Shown: positions 9,080 through 19,654, numbered from the stretch's first letter. The stretch is 64,000 nt of DNA from Brumicola pallidula DSM 14239 = ACAM 615 (GCF_000428905.1 NZ_KE386815.1:308380-372379); one strand, 5' to 3'. Program-made: numbers and translations. The notes: generated by a model from the sequence alone, not told the origin.

Positions 9080-10226
9080 TAAACTCTCCCCCTTCTGGTT
9101 TAAATAAGCGGGCAAGTTCTTGTGCAAAAATATTGCGCCGCCAACCACTCACAATATCAGGTTGCAGTTGAACCGAATCCAATTCATCAATTTCAAACCA
9201 ACACCACTTCAGCCACTGATTCAATTGCTTTTTAGAGGCGAGGACATCTACTCTTGTGTGATGTTTATCTGCCAACCCTTGGCATACGTCTTTGAGTGCA
9301 GACAATGCTTTTTTATAATCATTAAAATCGGTTAGACGCTGCACTTTTGGTGGGCAATCTTCTGCAGCAGTATTGAGTGCGTTTTGCACTAATTCCAATA
9401 AAGTATCGGTATGTATACGTGCTTCTTTGGGTGTAATTGACTCCAGTTGAAACAGCTTAGCCTTATTTTCAGGAAGCTTCATAGCAACTTCAAGCATGCC
9501 TTGCTCACGCAATACAAAGTTAATTGCCATGTCACGTTTTTGTGCTTGTTGTAAGCGCCAACTGGCTATTTCCTTCAAAGCTTGGCGCGACTGCGCCCCA
9601 ATTTTCCAGTTATTTTTGATCGACAAATAAGCTAAATCACTGGGTACTTCCGCTCGTTTTTTTAATGATAAAAAATCAGACTCGGCAAAAACCCACTCTG
9701 TTTGTCCAATCTCTTGTATTTTTGCAGCGAGTTGACGGTAAACAGGTAATAAATAAAACACGTCTGCCGCGGCGTATTTTAGTTGTTCAACTGACAATGG
9801 ACGGGCTATCCAGTCTGTTCTGGATTCCCCTTTGTCGACATGCACATTTAACATCTGCTCAACCAAATTAGCGTACCCCAGTGTTTGCCCCATATCTAAC
9901 AAGTTAGCGGCAAATTGGGAATCAAAAAGTGGCGCAGGTATTACCTTTAAATTAAACCACAATGCGTCTAAATCTTCAGAGCATGAATGCAGCACTTTGA
10001 TAATTGATGGATTAACCAATATCTCATTAAAAGCAGATAAATCATCTAAGGCAACAGGATCAATTAGACCGAGGTGTTCGCCATCATAAACTTGAATAAG
10101 ACCAAGTTGTGGCACCAACGTTCTGGTGCGCACAAACTCTGTATCGATTGCTAAGGCATCCGCTGTTGCTATGCGGGCACAGTAATCAGATAATGCTTCA
10201 GGCGTATCTATATATTCAAAATTCAT
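9060..10226 (-). CDS. rnd: Ribonuclease D
   Basis: RNase D trims the 3' ends of tRNA precursors and other small RNAs in the cytoplasm. The DEDDy exonuclease site is complete: D28 and E30 (AIDTEFVRTRT), D85 (LHSCSEDLDAL), Y151 and D155 (YAAADVFYL). One HRDC domain follows at about residues 205-285 (ALKEIASWRLQQAQKRDMA), then the second helical domain. The 388-residue length fits. The minus-strand order fadD-rnd-ycgL is conserved; rnd starts immediately after the fadD stop. Confidence 0.96.
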   Translation of the reverse strand: MNFEYIDTPEALSDYCARIATADALAIDTEFVRTRTLVPQLGLIQVYDGEHLGLIDPVALDDLSAFNEILVNPSIIKVLHSCSEDLDALWFNLKVIPAPLFDSQFAANLLDMGQTLGYANLVEQMLNVHVDKGESRTDWIARPLSVEQLKYAAADVFYLLPVYRQLAAKIQEIGQTEWVFAESDFLSLKKRAEVPSDLAYLSIKNNWKIGAQSRQALKEIASWRLQQAQKRDMAINFVLREQGMLEVAMKLPENKAKLFQLESITPKEARIHTDTLLELVQNALNTAAEDCPPKVQRLTDFNDYKKALSALKDVCQGLADKHHTRVDVLASKKQLNQWLKWCWFEIDELDSVQLQPDIVSGWRRNIFAQELARLFKPEGGEFNALRRL

Positions 10227-11879
10227 TTAATCTCGCAACTCTCGGCGTAATATTTTACCGACATTAGATTTTGGTAAATCGTCTCTAAATTCAATAATTT
10301 TAGGTACCTTATAACCCGTCAATAAAGACTTACAATGCAAAATTATCTGTTGCTCCGTAACATTCGGATCTTTTTTAACAACAAACAACTTCACGACTTC
10401 GCCGGATACTTCATGAGGAATACCAATAGCAGCAGCCTCAAGCACACCATCATGCATAGCAGCAACTTCTTCAATTTCATTTGGAAAAACATTAAAGCCT
10501 GACACCAAAATCATATCTTTTTTGCGATCAACAATATAGAAAAATCCATCATCATCCATTTTCGCGATATCACCTGTTGCCAACCAACCATCTTTCATGA
10601 TTTCTTCTGTAGCTTCAGGACGATTCAAGTATCCCAACATAACCTGAGGGCCTTTGACTAACATTTCACCGGCTTCGCCATTTACGACTTCATTACCATC
10701 ATCATCTACTAGTTTTATATCCGTAGATGGCACAGGTAAGCCAATCGAGCCTTTGTAGGATTTAATATTAGTCGGATTTACGGTAACTACGGGTGAACAT
10801 TCGGTAAGGCCGTAACCTTCCAATAAAACAGTACCTGTTACTTTTTCCCATTTTTCTGCAACCCCACGTTGCACTGCCATACCGCCTCCCAATCCAAATT
10901 TAAAATTGGAGTAATCCAGTTCAGCAAATCCTGGTGTATTTAAGAGGCCGTTAAACAAAGTGTTAACGCCTGTGATAACTGCGAATGGGTACTTACTCAA
11001 CTCACTGACAAAGCCCTTCATATCTCGAGGATTTGTAATTAATAAATTGGGACAACCGTATTTTAAAAACGTCAGACAATTACTCGTTAGTGCGAAGATG
11101 TGATAAAGAGGCAACGCGGTAACCACTAAATCCTTACCCGCTGTTACAGACGCTTCAAGCGTACCCGACACTTGTTCCAAATTAGCCACCATGTTCTTAT
11201 GCGTCAGCATAGCGCCTTTTGACACACCGGTGGTACCGCCTGTATATTGCAAAAATGCGATATCAGAGGGTAAAACTTTAGGTCGTGAATAGGTTTGATT
11301 TTCGCCAATAGCCATCGCTTGCGTAAAACGTTTAGCCAGTGGAAGGTCAAATTCAGGTACCATTTTCTTGATATATTTCACCGCAAAATTGACTAACCAT
11401 CGTTTCGGCGCTGGCAGCATATCTGCAATACTAGTTAGTAATACCTCTTGAACTGATGTTTTATCAATTACTTCTGCCAATGTGTGGGCAAAGTTCTCAA
11501 CAATGACAATAGTTTTAACGTTAGCGTCGATAAGTTGATGTTGTAATTCCCGTGCTGTATATAAGGGATTAACATTGACCACTGTCATACCTGCCCTTAA
11601 CACACCAAACAAAGCGATAGGATATTGCAATAAGTTGGGCATCATGATCGCAATGGCATCCCCTTTTTGCATCCCTTGACTTTGCAAGTAAGCAGCGAAT
11701 TGCATAGATAGCACATCTAAATCTTCAAACGTGATTTCGTGCCCCATGTTAATGAAGGCGGTTTGATTTGCGTATTCGGCGACCGAAGATTCGAATATCT
11801 CCAAGATTGTTGACAAACTATCAACATTTATCTCCGGTTGCATGGTTTTGTCGTACTGCTTTAACCAGACTTTTTCCAC
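10227..11879 (-). CDS. fadD: Long-chain fatty acid-CoA ligase
   Basis: FadD activates fatty acids entering the cell to acyl-CoA at the inner membrane. The AMP-binding motif [18 protein letters not shown] is intact, as are the adenylation motifs GYGLTE and [14 protein letters not shown] and the FACS signature around [20 protein letters not shown]. The start is GTG at 11879: AAAGGA precedes it at the right distance and the peptide VEKVWLKQY aligns with E. coli MKKVWLNRY. A TTG five codons earlier lies inside that ribosome binding site. Length is 550 residues. No convincing FadR site was found upstream. Confidence 0.95.
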   Translation of the reverse strand: MEKVWLKQYDKTMQPEINVDSLSTILEIFESSVAEYANQTAFINMGHEITFEDLDVLSMQFAAYLQSQGMQKGDAIAIMMPNLLQYPIALFGVLRAGMTVVNVNPLYTARELQHQLIDANVKTIVIVENFAHTLAEVIDKTSVQEVLLTSIADMLPAPKRWLVNFAVKYIKKMVPEFDLPLAKRFTQAMAIGENQTYSRPKVLPSDIAFLQYTGGTTGVSKGAMLTHKNMVANLEQVSGTLEASVTAGKDLVVTALPLYHIFALTSNCLTFLKYGCPNLLITNPRDMKGFVSELSKYPFAVITGVNTLFNGLLNTPGFAELDYSNFKFGLGGGMAVQRGVAEKWEKVTGTVLLEGYGLTECSPVVTVNPTNIKSYKGSIGLPVPSTDIKLVDDDGNEVVNGEAGEMLVKGPQVMLGYLNRPEATEEIMKDGWLATGDIAKMDDDGFFYIVDRKKDMILVSGFNVFPNEIEEVAAMHDGVLEAAAIGIPHEVSGEVVKLFVVKKDPNVTEQQIILHCKSLLTGYKVPKIIEFRDDLPKSNVGKILRRELRD

Positions 11880-12114
11880 GTTTTGTCCTTTCAATTAGTT
11901 GTTATATTTGCCACGCTTTTGCGAAGTCTAATTTTTTATAGTTCTGCGCAACCAAGCCATAATACCTAAACTCTCGGGTTAGATTAATTGCTGCAGGATG
12001 ATTAATACCGTTTAAAACCCTAATACTAAAGGATGATTGCACAAAGATACACTTCAACAGTCATTCATCTGGTGAATACAAACAATTTGTTTATTTAATC
12101 ACCACGTATAGTGC

Positions 12115-12966
12115 TTATTGGCTACAATGCTGTAAGATAATGGTTGAAACTAAATTTTCAGCTTCCATATGAACGTGATGCCCACCTTCAACTATTGTTA
12201 GCTTCGCGTCTTTAAATAGCTTTTTCCGCTGCACCATTAGATCGCTAACTTTACTAAAGCCATTACTTCCTAAGACAAAATGAATAGGACACTGGATGCC
12301 TTGCATTAAATTTTCTACTTGGGCTTGAGTCAATCGAAGTGACGATACAGTTCGCAATCTTTTATCAGTAGACCATTGAATATCATCAGAGTGAGCATCA
12401 TGTGTGATATTTCTTTGTAGTATTAATGCAGCATTTTCAGCGCTTAGGTCACTGACTCTCTGACGGGCTTGTACAATTGAGCCTATATCTTTTGGATGTT
12501 TAATTGCTTTTTGATTAGTCTCTATTCTACTTTCAATTGCCTTTTTCAACTGTGCAACGCTTGTTGATTCGGGTTCGGTTAACGGACCTGCCGATTCTAT
12601 ACACACGAAGTTTCGCACAAATTCGGGAAAAATAGCGCAATACATACTAGATATGATGCCTCCCAAAGAATGCCCAACAATAGAGAAATTAGTCCATCCT
12701 TGCGCATGTACAAGGCAATGTAGGTCATGCACATAGTCCAATAAATGATAATGCGCATCTGCGCTTCGATGCGATGACTTGCCATGACCGGGTAAATCAA
12801 TCGCAATGACATGAAAATCATTAAGTAATGGAATGAGCTTGGTAAAACTTGCTGAATTATCTAACCAACCATGCACCATTAATAATAGTGGTTTTTCAGT
12901 GTGACCATTACTCAGTGCTGCAATTTTACGGTTTGGAATCGTAAACGTCATTTCAGTGTTGCTCAT
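12115..12966 (-). CDS. Alpha/beta-fold hydrolase
   Basis: This is a 283-residue serine hydrolase of the MhpC/pimeloyl-esterase type. Oxyanion motif HGWLDNSASF (residues 32-41), AIDLPGHGKS with the conserved Asp, nucleophile elbow VGHSLGG with Ser100, and catalytic His near 263-264 (GGHHVHME). There is no signal peptide, so it is cytoplasmic. Substrate cannot be told from sequence. It stands alone, with 235 bp to fadD downstream and a terminator of the slp-like gene just upstream. Confidence 0.9.
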   Translation of the reverse strand: MSNTEMTFTIPNRKIAALSNGHTEKPLLLMVHGWLDNSASFTKLIPLLNDFHVIAIDLPGHGKSSHRSADAHYHLLDYVHDLHCLVHAQGWTNFSIVGHSLGGIISSMYCAIFPEFVRNFVCIESAGPLTEPESTSVAQLKKAIESRIETNQKAIKHPKDIGSIVQARQRVSDLSAENAALILQRNITHDAHSDDIQWSTDKRLRTVSSLRLTQAQVENLMQGIQCPIHFVLGSNGFSKVSDLMVQRKKLFKDAKLTIVEGGHHVHMEAENLVSTIILQHCSQ

Positions 12967-13006
12967 GTAAAGGCGTTTTCCCGTTAGTTGAAGTTAGCAA
13001 ATAAAA

Positions 13007-13030
13007 CAAAAGCGGCAAATGCCGCTTTTG
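13007..13030 (-). terminator. Terminator of the Slp-like lipoprotein gene
   Basis: A perfect 11-bp inverted repeat CAAAAGCGGCA / TGCCGCTTTTG with a minimal loop lies 46 bp after the lipoprotein stop codon. Because the stem arms end in A and T runs it could work in either direction; only the leftward gene needs it. Confidence 0.75.
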
Positions 13031-13075
13031 TGATGAGGAGGATGACGAAAGAAGTCATTAAGCAGATAGATCTAA

Positions 13076-13738
13076 TTATTTAGACTGTTCAATGACCTTA
13101 TTTTCTGAGCTGTTGGAGCGACCAGAACTCACTCTATTCTTGGAACCGGTGGTACCTGATTTACTTCTATTTTTTTGAACCCTGATGACGCTTCTGTTTT
13201 GATAAAAGCCATAGGGTCTCCAATAATTTCGACTTAATCCCATCCCCCAATAAGGTGATAATTGAGAATAATAGAAACCAGACACTTGGTATTCCTCAGT
13301 CTCTTTCCACATGTAATAGCCGTTGGCTAACAACACAGGGTAAATATAGGCTTGCTCCCCAATAATGCCCTCAGCAGGATCGCCTAGTTCACCTAAAAAA
13401 GTAATTAAACGGCCCTTCTCAAACACAAGTGGATCAATAAAACCCGACACACGAACTTTAAACCGACCTGCACTATCAAGATTGGCTCGAGGCTTTCCAT
13501 ACTGGTTACTGGGATATTGTAAAATTTCAATTTCCGAGTATTCTTTTTTGTTCTCAACACTAACAATTTCGCCGCCCCAACGCGCTTTTTCGCCCTGCCC
13601 CGTTTTACTACCGTTAATAATACTCTCAAATGAAATCAAACTTTCTTCGTCTGACACTTTTATTTGCTCAGGAACAATCACACAACCACCGACTAACATG
13701 GCGAGTGCAACAATAGATGTTTTTAAAAATGAATGCAT
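13076..13738 (-). CDS. Slp family outer-membrane lipoprotein
   Basis: The signal peptide ends in the lipobox LVGGC (Cys19); the next residue is Val, not Asp, so Lol sorting to the outer membrane is expected. The body has Slp/YeaY hallmarks: ARWGGEIVSVENKKEYSEIE and ILQYPSNQYGKP, then SAGRFKVRVSGFIDP and the terminal YPVLLANGYYMW. Slp proteins rise in stationary phase or starvation in E. coli; their function is unclear. Length 220 exceeds the usual 190 because of a low-complexity basic tail rich in Ser, Arg, Lys and Asn. Confidence 0.9.
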   Translation of the reverse strand: MHSFLKTSIVALAMLVGGCVIVPEQIKVSDEESLISFESIINGSKTGQGEKARWGGEIVSVENKKEYSEIEILQYPSNQYGKPRANLDSAGRFKVRVSGFIDPLVFEKGRLITFLGELGDPAEGIIGEQAYIYPVLLANGYYMWKETEEYQVSGFYYSQLSPYWGMGLSRNYWRPYGFYQNRSVIRVQKNRSKSGTTGSKNRVSSGRSNSSENKVIEQSK

Positions 13739-14010
13739 AGCTTTACTCCGAAATTATCGTTTACTTACGATTGAGTGGGTACTATTTACTAAGATGCTTA
13801 TTCGACTGATAACAGAGTAAACTCTGCAACCAATCTACATTAATTCACCTTACTTCTTTCTCTTTTTACGTTGTCTTATTGATATATACGAATGTAAGGG
13901 TAAATAGATTCTCATATGGTAGCACTTTTATTCACTGATTAAGTGTCACTATCGGTCGTTAAACGTCATCACACCATTATCTTGGCGAGTATCCAGTGCC
14001 ATTCTATCCT

Positions 14011-14340
14011 CTAGGCGTAAATATCGACACCTAAAAGTTGCGTAATATCATCTCGTTTTTCTTGTGTTTCTATTGACTTATAAGTTGCTAACTCTTGGCG
14101 AATGCGCAAATTAGGATTGTCATCATAGCTAGTTGACTGCTTAAAGTAATCTGCTCTTTGAAATACTTCTTCATTGCCTGCAACTAATCTTTGTTGCTCA
14201 GCCTTACCAACGCCTTGTTGTTCAGTATTGGCCTCTTGCTCAAGCAAAGCACGTTTAATAATGGAGGTTTGGGATGCATTGTCAATCGAGTCTTTGGCAA
14301 TGAAAATTGCATTACTAGTCTTGATATTTGCTGTATCCAT
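14011..14340 (-). CDS. Hypothetical protein, Gln/Glu-rich
   Basis: This 109-residue cytoplasmic protein has no signal peptide or membrane segment. The middle is a predicted helix (RALLEQEANTEQQGVG, then AEQQRLVAGNEEVFQRADYF), and the C-terminus (RIRQELATYKSIETQEKRDD) is also helical and ends in ITQLLGVDIYA. I do not recognise a family. The composition and position just downstream of tsaB, in the same direction with a 59-bp gap, argue that it is a real gene; similar small proteins occur next to tsaB in related marine bacteria only as far as I can recall. Confidence 0.6.
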   Translation of the reverse strand: MDTANIKTSNAIFIAKDSIDNASQTSIIKRALLEQEANTEQQGVGKAEQQRLVAGNEEVFQRADYFKQSTSYDDNPNLRIRQELATYKSIETQEKRDDITQLLGVDIYA

Positions 14341-14399
14341 TTACGCTCCATTAACGCAATAATAATAATATGTTTAGCAACAGGTTACTCTTCACCCAG

Positions 14400-15098
14400 C
14401 TACTCTTTACCCGGTAGTTTTTTCCACGTCACTTTATCACGCAAATAAATAGGGGTGACATCATCAACAGTAATGGTGTTTCCATCTTTAAATGCTTGCT
14501 CAGCAATGGGTAGAATAAACTCTGCACAAGGATATAAAACATTAATGGCATCTGTGTTTTGTAATGTCAACAGGGCTTCGCTATAAGCAGCCCAACCAGT
14601 GCCCGCTCTTCCGAACGCCTTGTCATCATCGCTAATTTCTGCAAATTTTGCAACTGCCTCTGCTGGCGTCAAAACGGCTTCGCCTTGCAACTCAGTAACA
14701 ATACCGTTATGAACCTCAAAATGCCCAAAATACACTTCATGCATTCTAGCATCTATCAATACTTTGGTGATCCGGTAACCGTGTTGCACGTAATTTTCTT
14801 GAGCCATTGCTGCGAGCGTAGAAACTTCGATGACGGGCAAGTCTGCACCAAACGCAAGTCCTTGCACAATCCCAGTGGCAATTCGCACTCCAGTAAAACT
14901 CCCCGGGCCTCTGCAATACGCGAGGGCGTCTAAATCAGTAATTTTAATGGCATGTTTTGATAGCAATTTATCTATCATTGGCAATATACGTTGGCTATGT
15001 TGTTGCGGACAAATTTCAAATATCACGTCTTTTACATTACCATTTAACAGTGCGACCGAGCATGCTTCGGTCGCGGTATCTATCGCTAATATTTTCAT
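14400..15098 (-). CDS. tsaB: tRNA threonylcarbamoyladenosine biosynthesis protein TsaB
   Basis: TsaB is the regulatory partner of TsaD in the complex that makes t6A37 on ANN-decoding tRNAs. The ASKHA-fold N-terminus is clear: KILAIDTATEACSVAL (residues 2-17), then QQHSQRILPMI, LDALAYCRGPGSFTGVRIA (about 62-80) and GLAFGADLPVIEVSTL. It lacks the TsaD metal site, as expected. Length is 232 residues, standard. The start codon overlaps the last base of yoaA, so the two are translationally coupled. Confidence 0.95.
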   Translation of the reverse strand: MKILAIDTATEACSVALLNGNVKDVIFEICPQQHSQRILPMIDKLLSKHAIKITDLDALAYCRGPGSFTGVRIATGIVQGLAFGADLPVIEVSTLAAMAQENYVQHGYRITKVLIDARMHEVYFGHFEVHNGIVTELQGEAVLTPAEAVAKFAEISDDDKAFGRAGTGWAAYSEALLTLQNTDAINVLYPCAEFILPIAEQAFKDGNTITVDDVTPIYLRDKVTWKKLPGKE

Positions 15099-17011
15099 TA
15101 TTCAATCTTATTTAAAAAAGCGGCAACCGCGTCTAAACTTCGAGTTCGCTTCATATTTGGCAAGCTCGCAATAAATATTTGACCATATTGTTTTGTCACT
15201 AATCGGTTATCACAAATAACCAATACTCCCTTATCGGTTTCATCGCGAATAAGGCGTCCCGCACCTTGCTTCAAAGTAATTACAGCCTGAGGAATTTGTA
15301 TTTGCGCAAATGCATTCCCTCCCTGTTTCTTACAATCTTCTATGCGTGCCTGCAGTAAAGGATCATCGGGCGACGCAAACGGCAGTTTGTCAATCATAAC
15401 ACAGAGCAGATCATTGCCCTTAACGTCAACACCTTCCCAGAATGCCCCCGTTCCAAATAATACCGCATTTTGATTTTTAAGATACTCGTCTAATAACGCT
15501 TGTTTGGTTGTGCTTCCTTGAACTAATATCGGATTGTCAATTTTTTCTTCCACAAGTGCAGCCACTTCACGCATCATTGCGTGACTGGTAAACAAAATAA
15601 AAGCCCTGCCTTTGCTTGCATCAATTAAGCGACATGCAATGTCCACTAGATTATATTTAATCGCTCTATCATTAGGCTCAGGTAAAAAACGTGGAATACA
15701 TAACATGGCCTGATTTTGATAGTCAAAAGGACTGTCCAGTGACAATGTCTTTGCATCATATAGACCCATATGATTGCGATAATGATCAAAGTTGTCATCC
15801 ACCATTAGGGTTGCAGAGGTAAATATCCAAGCCGCATTTTGTGCTTTCATAATAGTTGAAAATTTATCCGCTATGCTCAGCGGAGTAAGATGCAAAATAA
15901 TTTGTCTTGGTGTCGTTTCGTACCACAAACTGACACCGGTGCGCTTAACATCTGTTACATGACCCAAACACTGGCTGAACTCAGACACACGCTCGATCAT
16001 CATATCGAGATCTTTGTCGCGGCCTTGGTGAATATTGGCAATTTCAAATAGCTGATTTAGGCTTTGCTCGATAATCGTGATTTGGTTAGCAATGTCATTT
16101 TGTTCGAGCTTTTGCGCCCAATTACCACGGCCAGGATTATGCGGAAATAGCAAACGTAAATCAGCCATATGCATTTGGCACTTTTCCGCAATCTTACCCA
16201 ACTGGTCAGCATCTTTTAGTACCGACCTTGTTATCGCGATAACGTCTTTGGTTAAATCTTGAACTTGTCGACTAGAAAAGTTTTCACCGAAGTATTCACT
16301 GGCTATATCAGGTACTTGGTGTGCTTCGTCAAAGATGACCACGTCAACATCAGGAATTAGCTCGCCAAAACCGGTATCTTTTAATGCCAAATCTGCAAAA
16401 AATAAATGATGATTAACAACAATCACATCCGCTTCCATCGCATTTCTTCTCGCTTTTACTAAATAACAATCTTCATAACTTGGACAGTCTTTACCTAAAC
16501 AGTTATCAACCGTAGAGGTCACTATAGGTAATACCTTTGCGTCTTCTTTAATGCTTTTTAGTTCGCCAATATCACCAGTTGATGTGGTGCTCGCCCACTT
16601 TCTTACTAAGCTAAATTCGTTAAGGACTTCTTTTTCAAGTAATACATTACCTCCTCCATGCTGTGAAAGTCGATGTAAACAAAGATAATTCGAGCGTCCC
16701 TTCAACAATGCTGTTTTTCTTGTTTTATCTATGGCTTTTTTTACAGTCGGTAAGTCACGATGAAATAGCTGTTCTTGTAAGTTTTTTGTCCCTGTAGACA
16801 CAATAAACTTCTTTTTAGACAGCAGTGCTGGAGCTAAATAAGCAAAGGTTTTACCTGTTCCTGTGCCTGCTTCAACGACCAAGGAACCTCGCTCTTGAAT
16901 TGCAGTAGCGACAGCTTTAGCCATTGTTGTTTGGGCTTCTCTTGGAGTAAAGCCGGCGATAACGTTAGCCAACGGACCAGGATTCGAGAAAAAGGACTCA
17001 ATTTCAGACAT
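15098..17011 (-). CDS. yoaA: ATP-dependent DNA helicase YoaA (DinG/XPD family)
   Basis: This is a superfamily 2 helicase with an Fe-S domain. Walker A is EAGTGTGKTFAY (residues 47-58), Walker B DEAH is in VVIFDEAHQVPD, and the four cluster cysteines include CLGKDCPSYEDC (around residue 170) after an upstream Cys near 110. The C-terminal motif VI region is QGAGRLIRDETDKG. The 637-residue length fits YoaA, which works with HolC at blocked replication forks in E. coli, rather than the longer DinG. It forms a two-gene unit with tsaB, an order shared with E. coli. Confidence 0.94.
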   Translation of the reverse strand: MSEIESFFSNPGPLANVIAGFTPREAQTTMAKAVATAIQERGSLVVEAGTGTGKTFAYLAPALLSKKKFIVSTGTKNLQEQLFHRDLPTVKKAIDKTRKTALLKGRSNYLCLHRLSQHGGGNVLLEKEVLNEFSLVRKWASTTSTGDIGELKSIKEDAKVLPIVTSTVDNCLGKDCPSYEDCYLVKARRNAMEADVIVVNHHLFFADLALKDTGFGELIPDVDVVIFDEAHQVPDIASEYFGENFSSRQVQDLTKDVIAITRSVLKDADQLGKIAEKCQMHMADLRLLFPHNPGRGNWAQKLEQNDIANQITIIEQSLNQLFEIANIHQGRDKDLDMMIERVSEFSQCLGHVTDVKRTGVSLWYETTPRQIILHLTPLSIADKFSTIMKAQNAAWIFTSATLMVDDNFDHYRNHMGLYDAKTLSLDSPFDYQNQAMLCIPRFLPEPNDRAIKYNLVDIACRLIDASKGRAFILFTSHAMMREVAALVEEKIDNPILVQGSTTKQALLDEYLKNQNAVLFGTGAFWEGVDVKGNDLLCVMIDKLPFASPDDPLLQARIEDCKKQGGNAFAQIQIPQAVITLKQGAGRLIRDETDKGVLVICDNRLVTKQYGQIFIASLPNMKRTRSLDAVAAFLNKIE

Positions 17012-17421
17012 TAATTTTTATTTTTTCCGGTGTGGAGGTAATTCATATTTTGTGTCGCATTATGCCAAATAAGCCAATGAAGTTTTTAATTATTTCAGGC
17101 CAATCACGTTAATTTATTGTTTAAGTCGAAAATGACAAACAGATACAGCACAATGGCACAAATTATTAGGTGGATCTATAGAACAATATGACAGTTCTTT
17201 ATAGAGGCGAATTTATATAGAGGCGAATTTATATAGAGGCGAATTTATATAGATGCTGATTTTTATATAAATACGGCACTTCTTAAGTGTTTAGCATATT
17301 AGTGTATCGCGCTAACATTGAACAGAACAAGAGTTTGTCATAAAAAGCGCGGACCGGTGGCAAACAGCAGAGCTTTTTGAATATTAACAAACTCTTAAAA
17401 AGAAGTTAAAACTGACCTTAC
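17012..17421. other. Intergenic, 410 bp, with a short tandem repeat
   Basis: No gene is visible. The region carries the yoaA promoter on the right-hand side of that gene and a 16-bp tandem repeat at 17200-17263. The following inverted stretch near 17330-17360 is not a convincing terminator. Confidence 0.5.
17200..17263. repeat. 16-bp tandem repeat, three exact copies plus one degenerate
   Basis: The unit TATAGAGGCGAATTTA occurs at 17200, 17216 and 17232. A fourth, diverged copy (TATAGATGCTGATTTT) starts at 17248. The three exact copies suggest recent slippage expansion. Confidence 0.9.
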
Positions 17422-18627
17422 TTATCTAAATAATACTTTTTCTTGTTTAAACCAATAAATACAAAATGCAAGTAAGCTCCCGGCAATAACTGCTGTTGAA
17501 CCAAATATGGCAAACAATTGAACATAGTCCATGGTGCCTTTAATCAACTCTTTGATAGCCAGTGCCACATTAGTCAACGGCACCCAAGCCCAAATACCTT
17601 TGAGTTGAACGCCTGGCAGCATAGCAAATATTACTGGAATAAAAGTCACGAAAACCAGCGGCGTCATATAACCCTGGGCTTCTTTAAATGAACGGGCGTA
17701 GATTGACAATGCCAGCAATACTGCAGCGAAAATAGCGACAACAGGTATAAGCATGAAAAATACCAACAAGAAATCGATAGCATCAATAGATGTCATGAAT
17801 TTCACTAACACTTCACCTGCCTCACCTCTGCTTAAAATGGCAGTCCACAAGGCAATACTTAAGACGGTGACGAGTGCTGATGTTACGCCGGCAAAGGCAA
17901 TGGTAAAAAACTTACCAAGCACGATTTTTGTGCGCTCTATTGGTGTGATAAGTAAAGTTTCAAGCGTACCCCGCTCTTTTTCACCTGCACCAAGATCACT
18001 AGCCGGTAACATTGCACCTTGTAAACAAAGCATAAAAATTAAATACGGAATAAAGCCACCAATTGATTCACCCAGTGTTTCGCGTTCATCTGCAACATTA
18101 ATCTCTTCAACCTCTATGGGCGTGACGACACTTATTTGCTGAGATTCGGATAAACCTAACGATGAAAATGCCGTTGTTTGATATAAATCTGAAAGCTCAT
18201 CGACAATTTTATTTAATTTGTTTTCGACTACTTTTAAGCCCGCTTGGTTGCGGTATAACTTAAGTGTTATTTTGCCTGAATCCAATACCGTACTGCTGTA
18301 ATTTTTTGGTATCTCGATAACAAAATCAATATTACCTTCTTTAACATAAGCCACTATTTGTTCTTTTGTTTGCACTTCAGAAGGTAATTTTTGCAGTGAA
18401 AATTGCTCAACTTCATTTAGCTTTCCAACTAATTCATCACTAAATTGCTCGCCAATGATGGCATAAGTGCGTGTTTTTTCTACTGCGCCTTTGACTACGT
18501 TCGTACCGACATATAGCGCGCCACCGATTAACAGTGGAAATAACAAAATAGGTAGGGCAATCATGAAAAACAGGGTTTTTTTATCGCGCAATAATTCTTT
18601 AATCTCTTTTTGAAATACCAACCACAT
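17422..18627 (-). CDS. natB: ABC-2 type permease, NatB-like
   Basis: A 401-residue permease with an N-terminal membrane anchor (LFFMIALPILLFPLLIGGAL), a large extracytoplasmic domain (about residues 45-175) and a C-terminal block of five or six helices. The sequence GERERGTLETLLITP-like loop (GAGEKERGTLETLLITPIER) is the ABC-2 signature. The family exports Na+ in Bacillus (NatAB), but the Gram-negative homologues are not well characterised, so the substrate is inferred. It lies 11 bp downstream of its ATPase gene and is surely co-transcribed. Confidence 0.88.
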   Translation of the reverse strand: MWLVFQKEIKELLRDKKTLFFMIALPILLFPLLIGGALYVGTNVVKGAVEKTRTYAIIGEQFSDELVGKLNEVEQFSLQKLPSEVQTKEQIVAYVKEGNIDFVIEIPKNYSSTVLDSGKITLKLYRNQAGLKVVENKLNKIVDELSDLYQTTAFSSLGLSESQQISVVTPIEVEEINVADERETLGESIGGFIPYLIFMLCLQGAMLPASDLGAGEKERGTLETLLITPIERTKIVLGKFFTIAFAGVTSALVTVLSIALWTAILSRGEAGEVLVKFMTSIDAIDFLLVFFMLIPVVAIFAAVLLALSIYARSFKEAQGYMTPLVFVTFIPVIFAMLPGVQLKGIWAWVPLTNVALAIKELIKGTMDYVQLFAIFGSTAVIAGSLLAFCIYWFKQEKVLFR

Positions 18628-18638
18628 AATAATACTCC

Positions 18639-19436
18639 CTATCGTTCTGTCGTTTGATGTTTAGGCTTACCGATGGAGCGCAAGAATGATTCATGCAACG
18701 AAACTTCATCCAGTGCCCTAAAAGCGTCAAACGTATCATTAAACATAGTTTGTCCCTGATCGATTACGGTGACTCTGTCGCAAAGCTCAGATACTTCATC
18801 TAAATGGTGGGTAGAAAAGATGACCGGCACATTATCATTTTTCAAATCGCGAATAAAATTCAGCACCGTTTGTGTCGCCATGATGTCTAGTCCAGTAGTC
18901 GGTTCATCTAAGATAACAACTTTGGGCGAATGGATAACCGAGCGTGCAATTGACGCCTTCTGTTTCATTCCAGTGGAATAGGTCTCGCTGCGTCTATCTA
19001 AAAATGAATCCATATCCAAACGGTGAGATAATTCAGCGGTTCGTTTGATAATTGCATCATTTGTCATTCCATTTAACTTTCCGAAATACGCAATATTTTC
19101 ACGACCACTTAACCGTCCGTAAAGTCCCGTACCGCCAGATAAAAACCCAATCTGTTTTCTAGCTTCAACCGGGCTTTTTAATATATCGAAACCACCTATA
19201 TTAATACTGCCACTGTCTGGCTGTAATGCGGTTGATAACATTCTTAATGTGGTTGTTTTACCTGCTCCATTTGGACCTAACAAGCCTAACACTTCACCAT
19301 TTTGGCAACTGAAGCTAACCTCCCTTACCGAATGAAAAAAACGCCCTTGTAACCTTGGATCTTTTTTATCTTGGTCACTCAGCTTTTTAGGGTTCTCTAC
19401 TTTGAATTTCTTAGCTAGTTTGTTTATTTCAATCAC
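18639..19436 (-). CDS. natA: ABC transporter ATP-binding protein, NatA-like
   Basis: This is the ATPase of the preceding permease. Walker A GPNGAGKTTTLRML (about residues 54-67), signature segment YSTGMKQKASIAR, Walker B VVILDEPTTGLD and the switch His in FSTHHLDEV are all present. Between residues 15 and 35 there is a polar stretch before the first strand. Length is 265 residues. The two genes form a short operon with the ATPase first. Confidence 0.92.
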   Translation of the reverse strand: MIEINKLAKKFKVENPKKLSDQDKKDPRLQGRFFHSVREVSFSCQNGEVLGLLGPNGAGKTTTLRMLSTALQPDSGSINIGGFDILKSPVEARKQIGFLSGGTGLYGRLSGRENIAYFGKLNGMTNDAIIKRTAELSHRLDMDSFLDRRSETYSTGMKQKASIARSVIHSPKVVILDEPTTGLDIMATQTVLNFIRDLKNDNVPVIFSTHHLDEVSELCDRVTVIDQGQTMFNDTFDAFRALDEVSLHESFLRSIGKPKHQTTER

Positions 19437-19654
19437 ACTAACGTCCCTATTTTTTTGTAATAATTATCATCGCTACTATTGGCATTAGATTATGATATTT
19501 CGCAATGAATTACTAAGGCAATCTGCAGTGATTATCAATTTAAATGTTTCAAATTGATTCTATCGCCTATTTACACTTGTTTTACTAGGCAATAAATTGA
19601 ATACTTTGAAAGCAGCAACAAAATACAATCAAACGATAAAGTCAGGGAATGTAG

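Noticed and set aside
12067..12092. FadR or PsrA site before fadD
   Set aside because: ATCTGGT has no matching second half, and the palindrome AAACAATTTGTTT has a 5-nt spacer, outside the PsrA range, and lies about 190 bp upstream.
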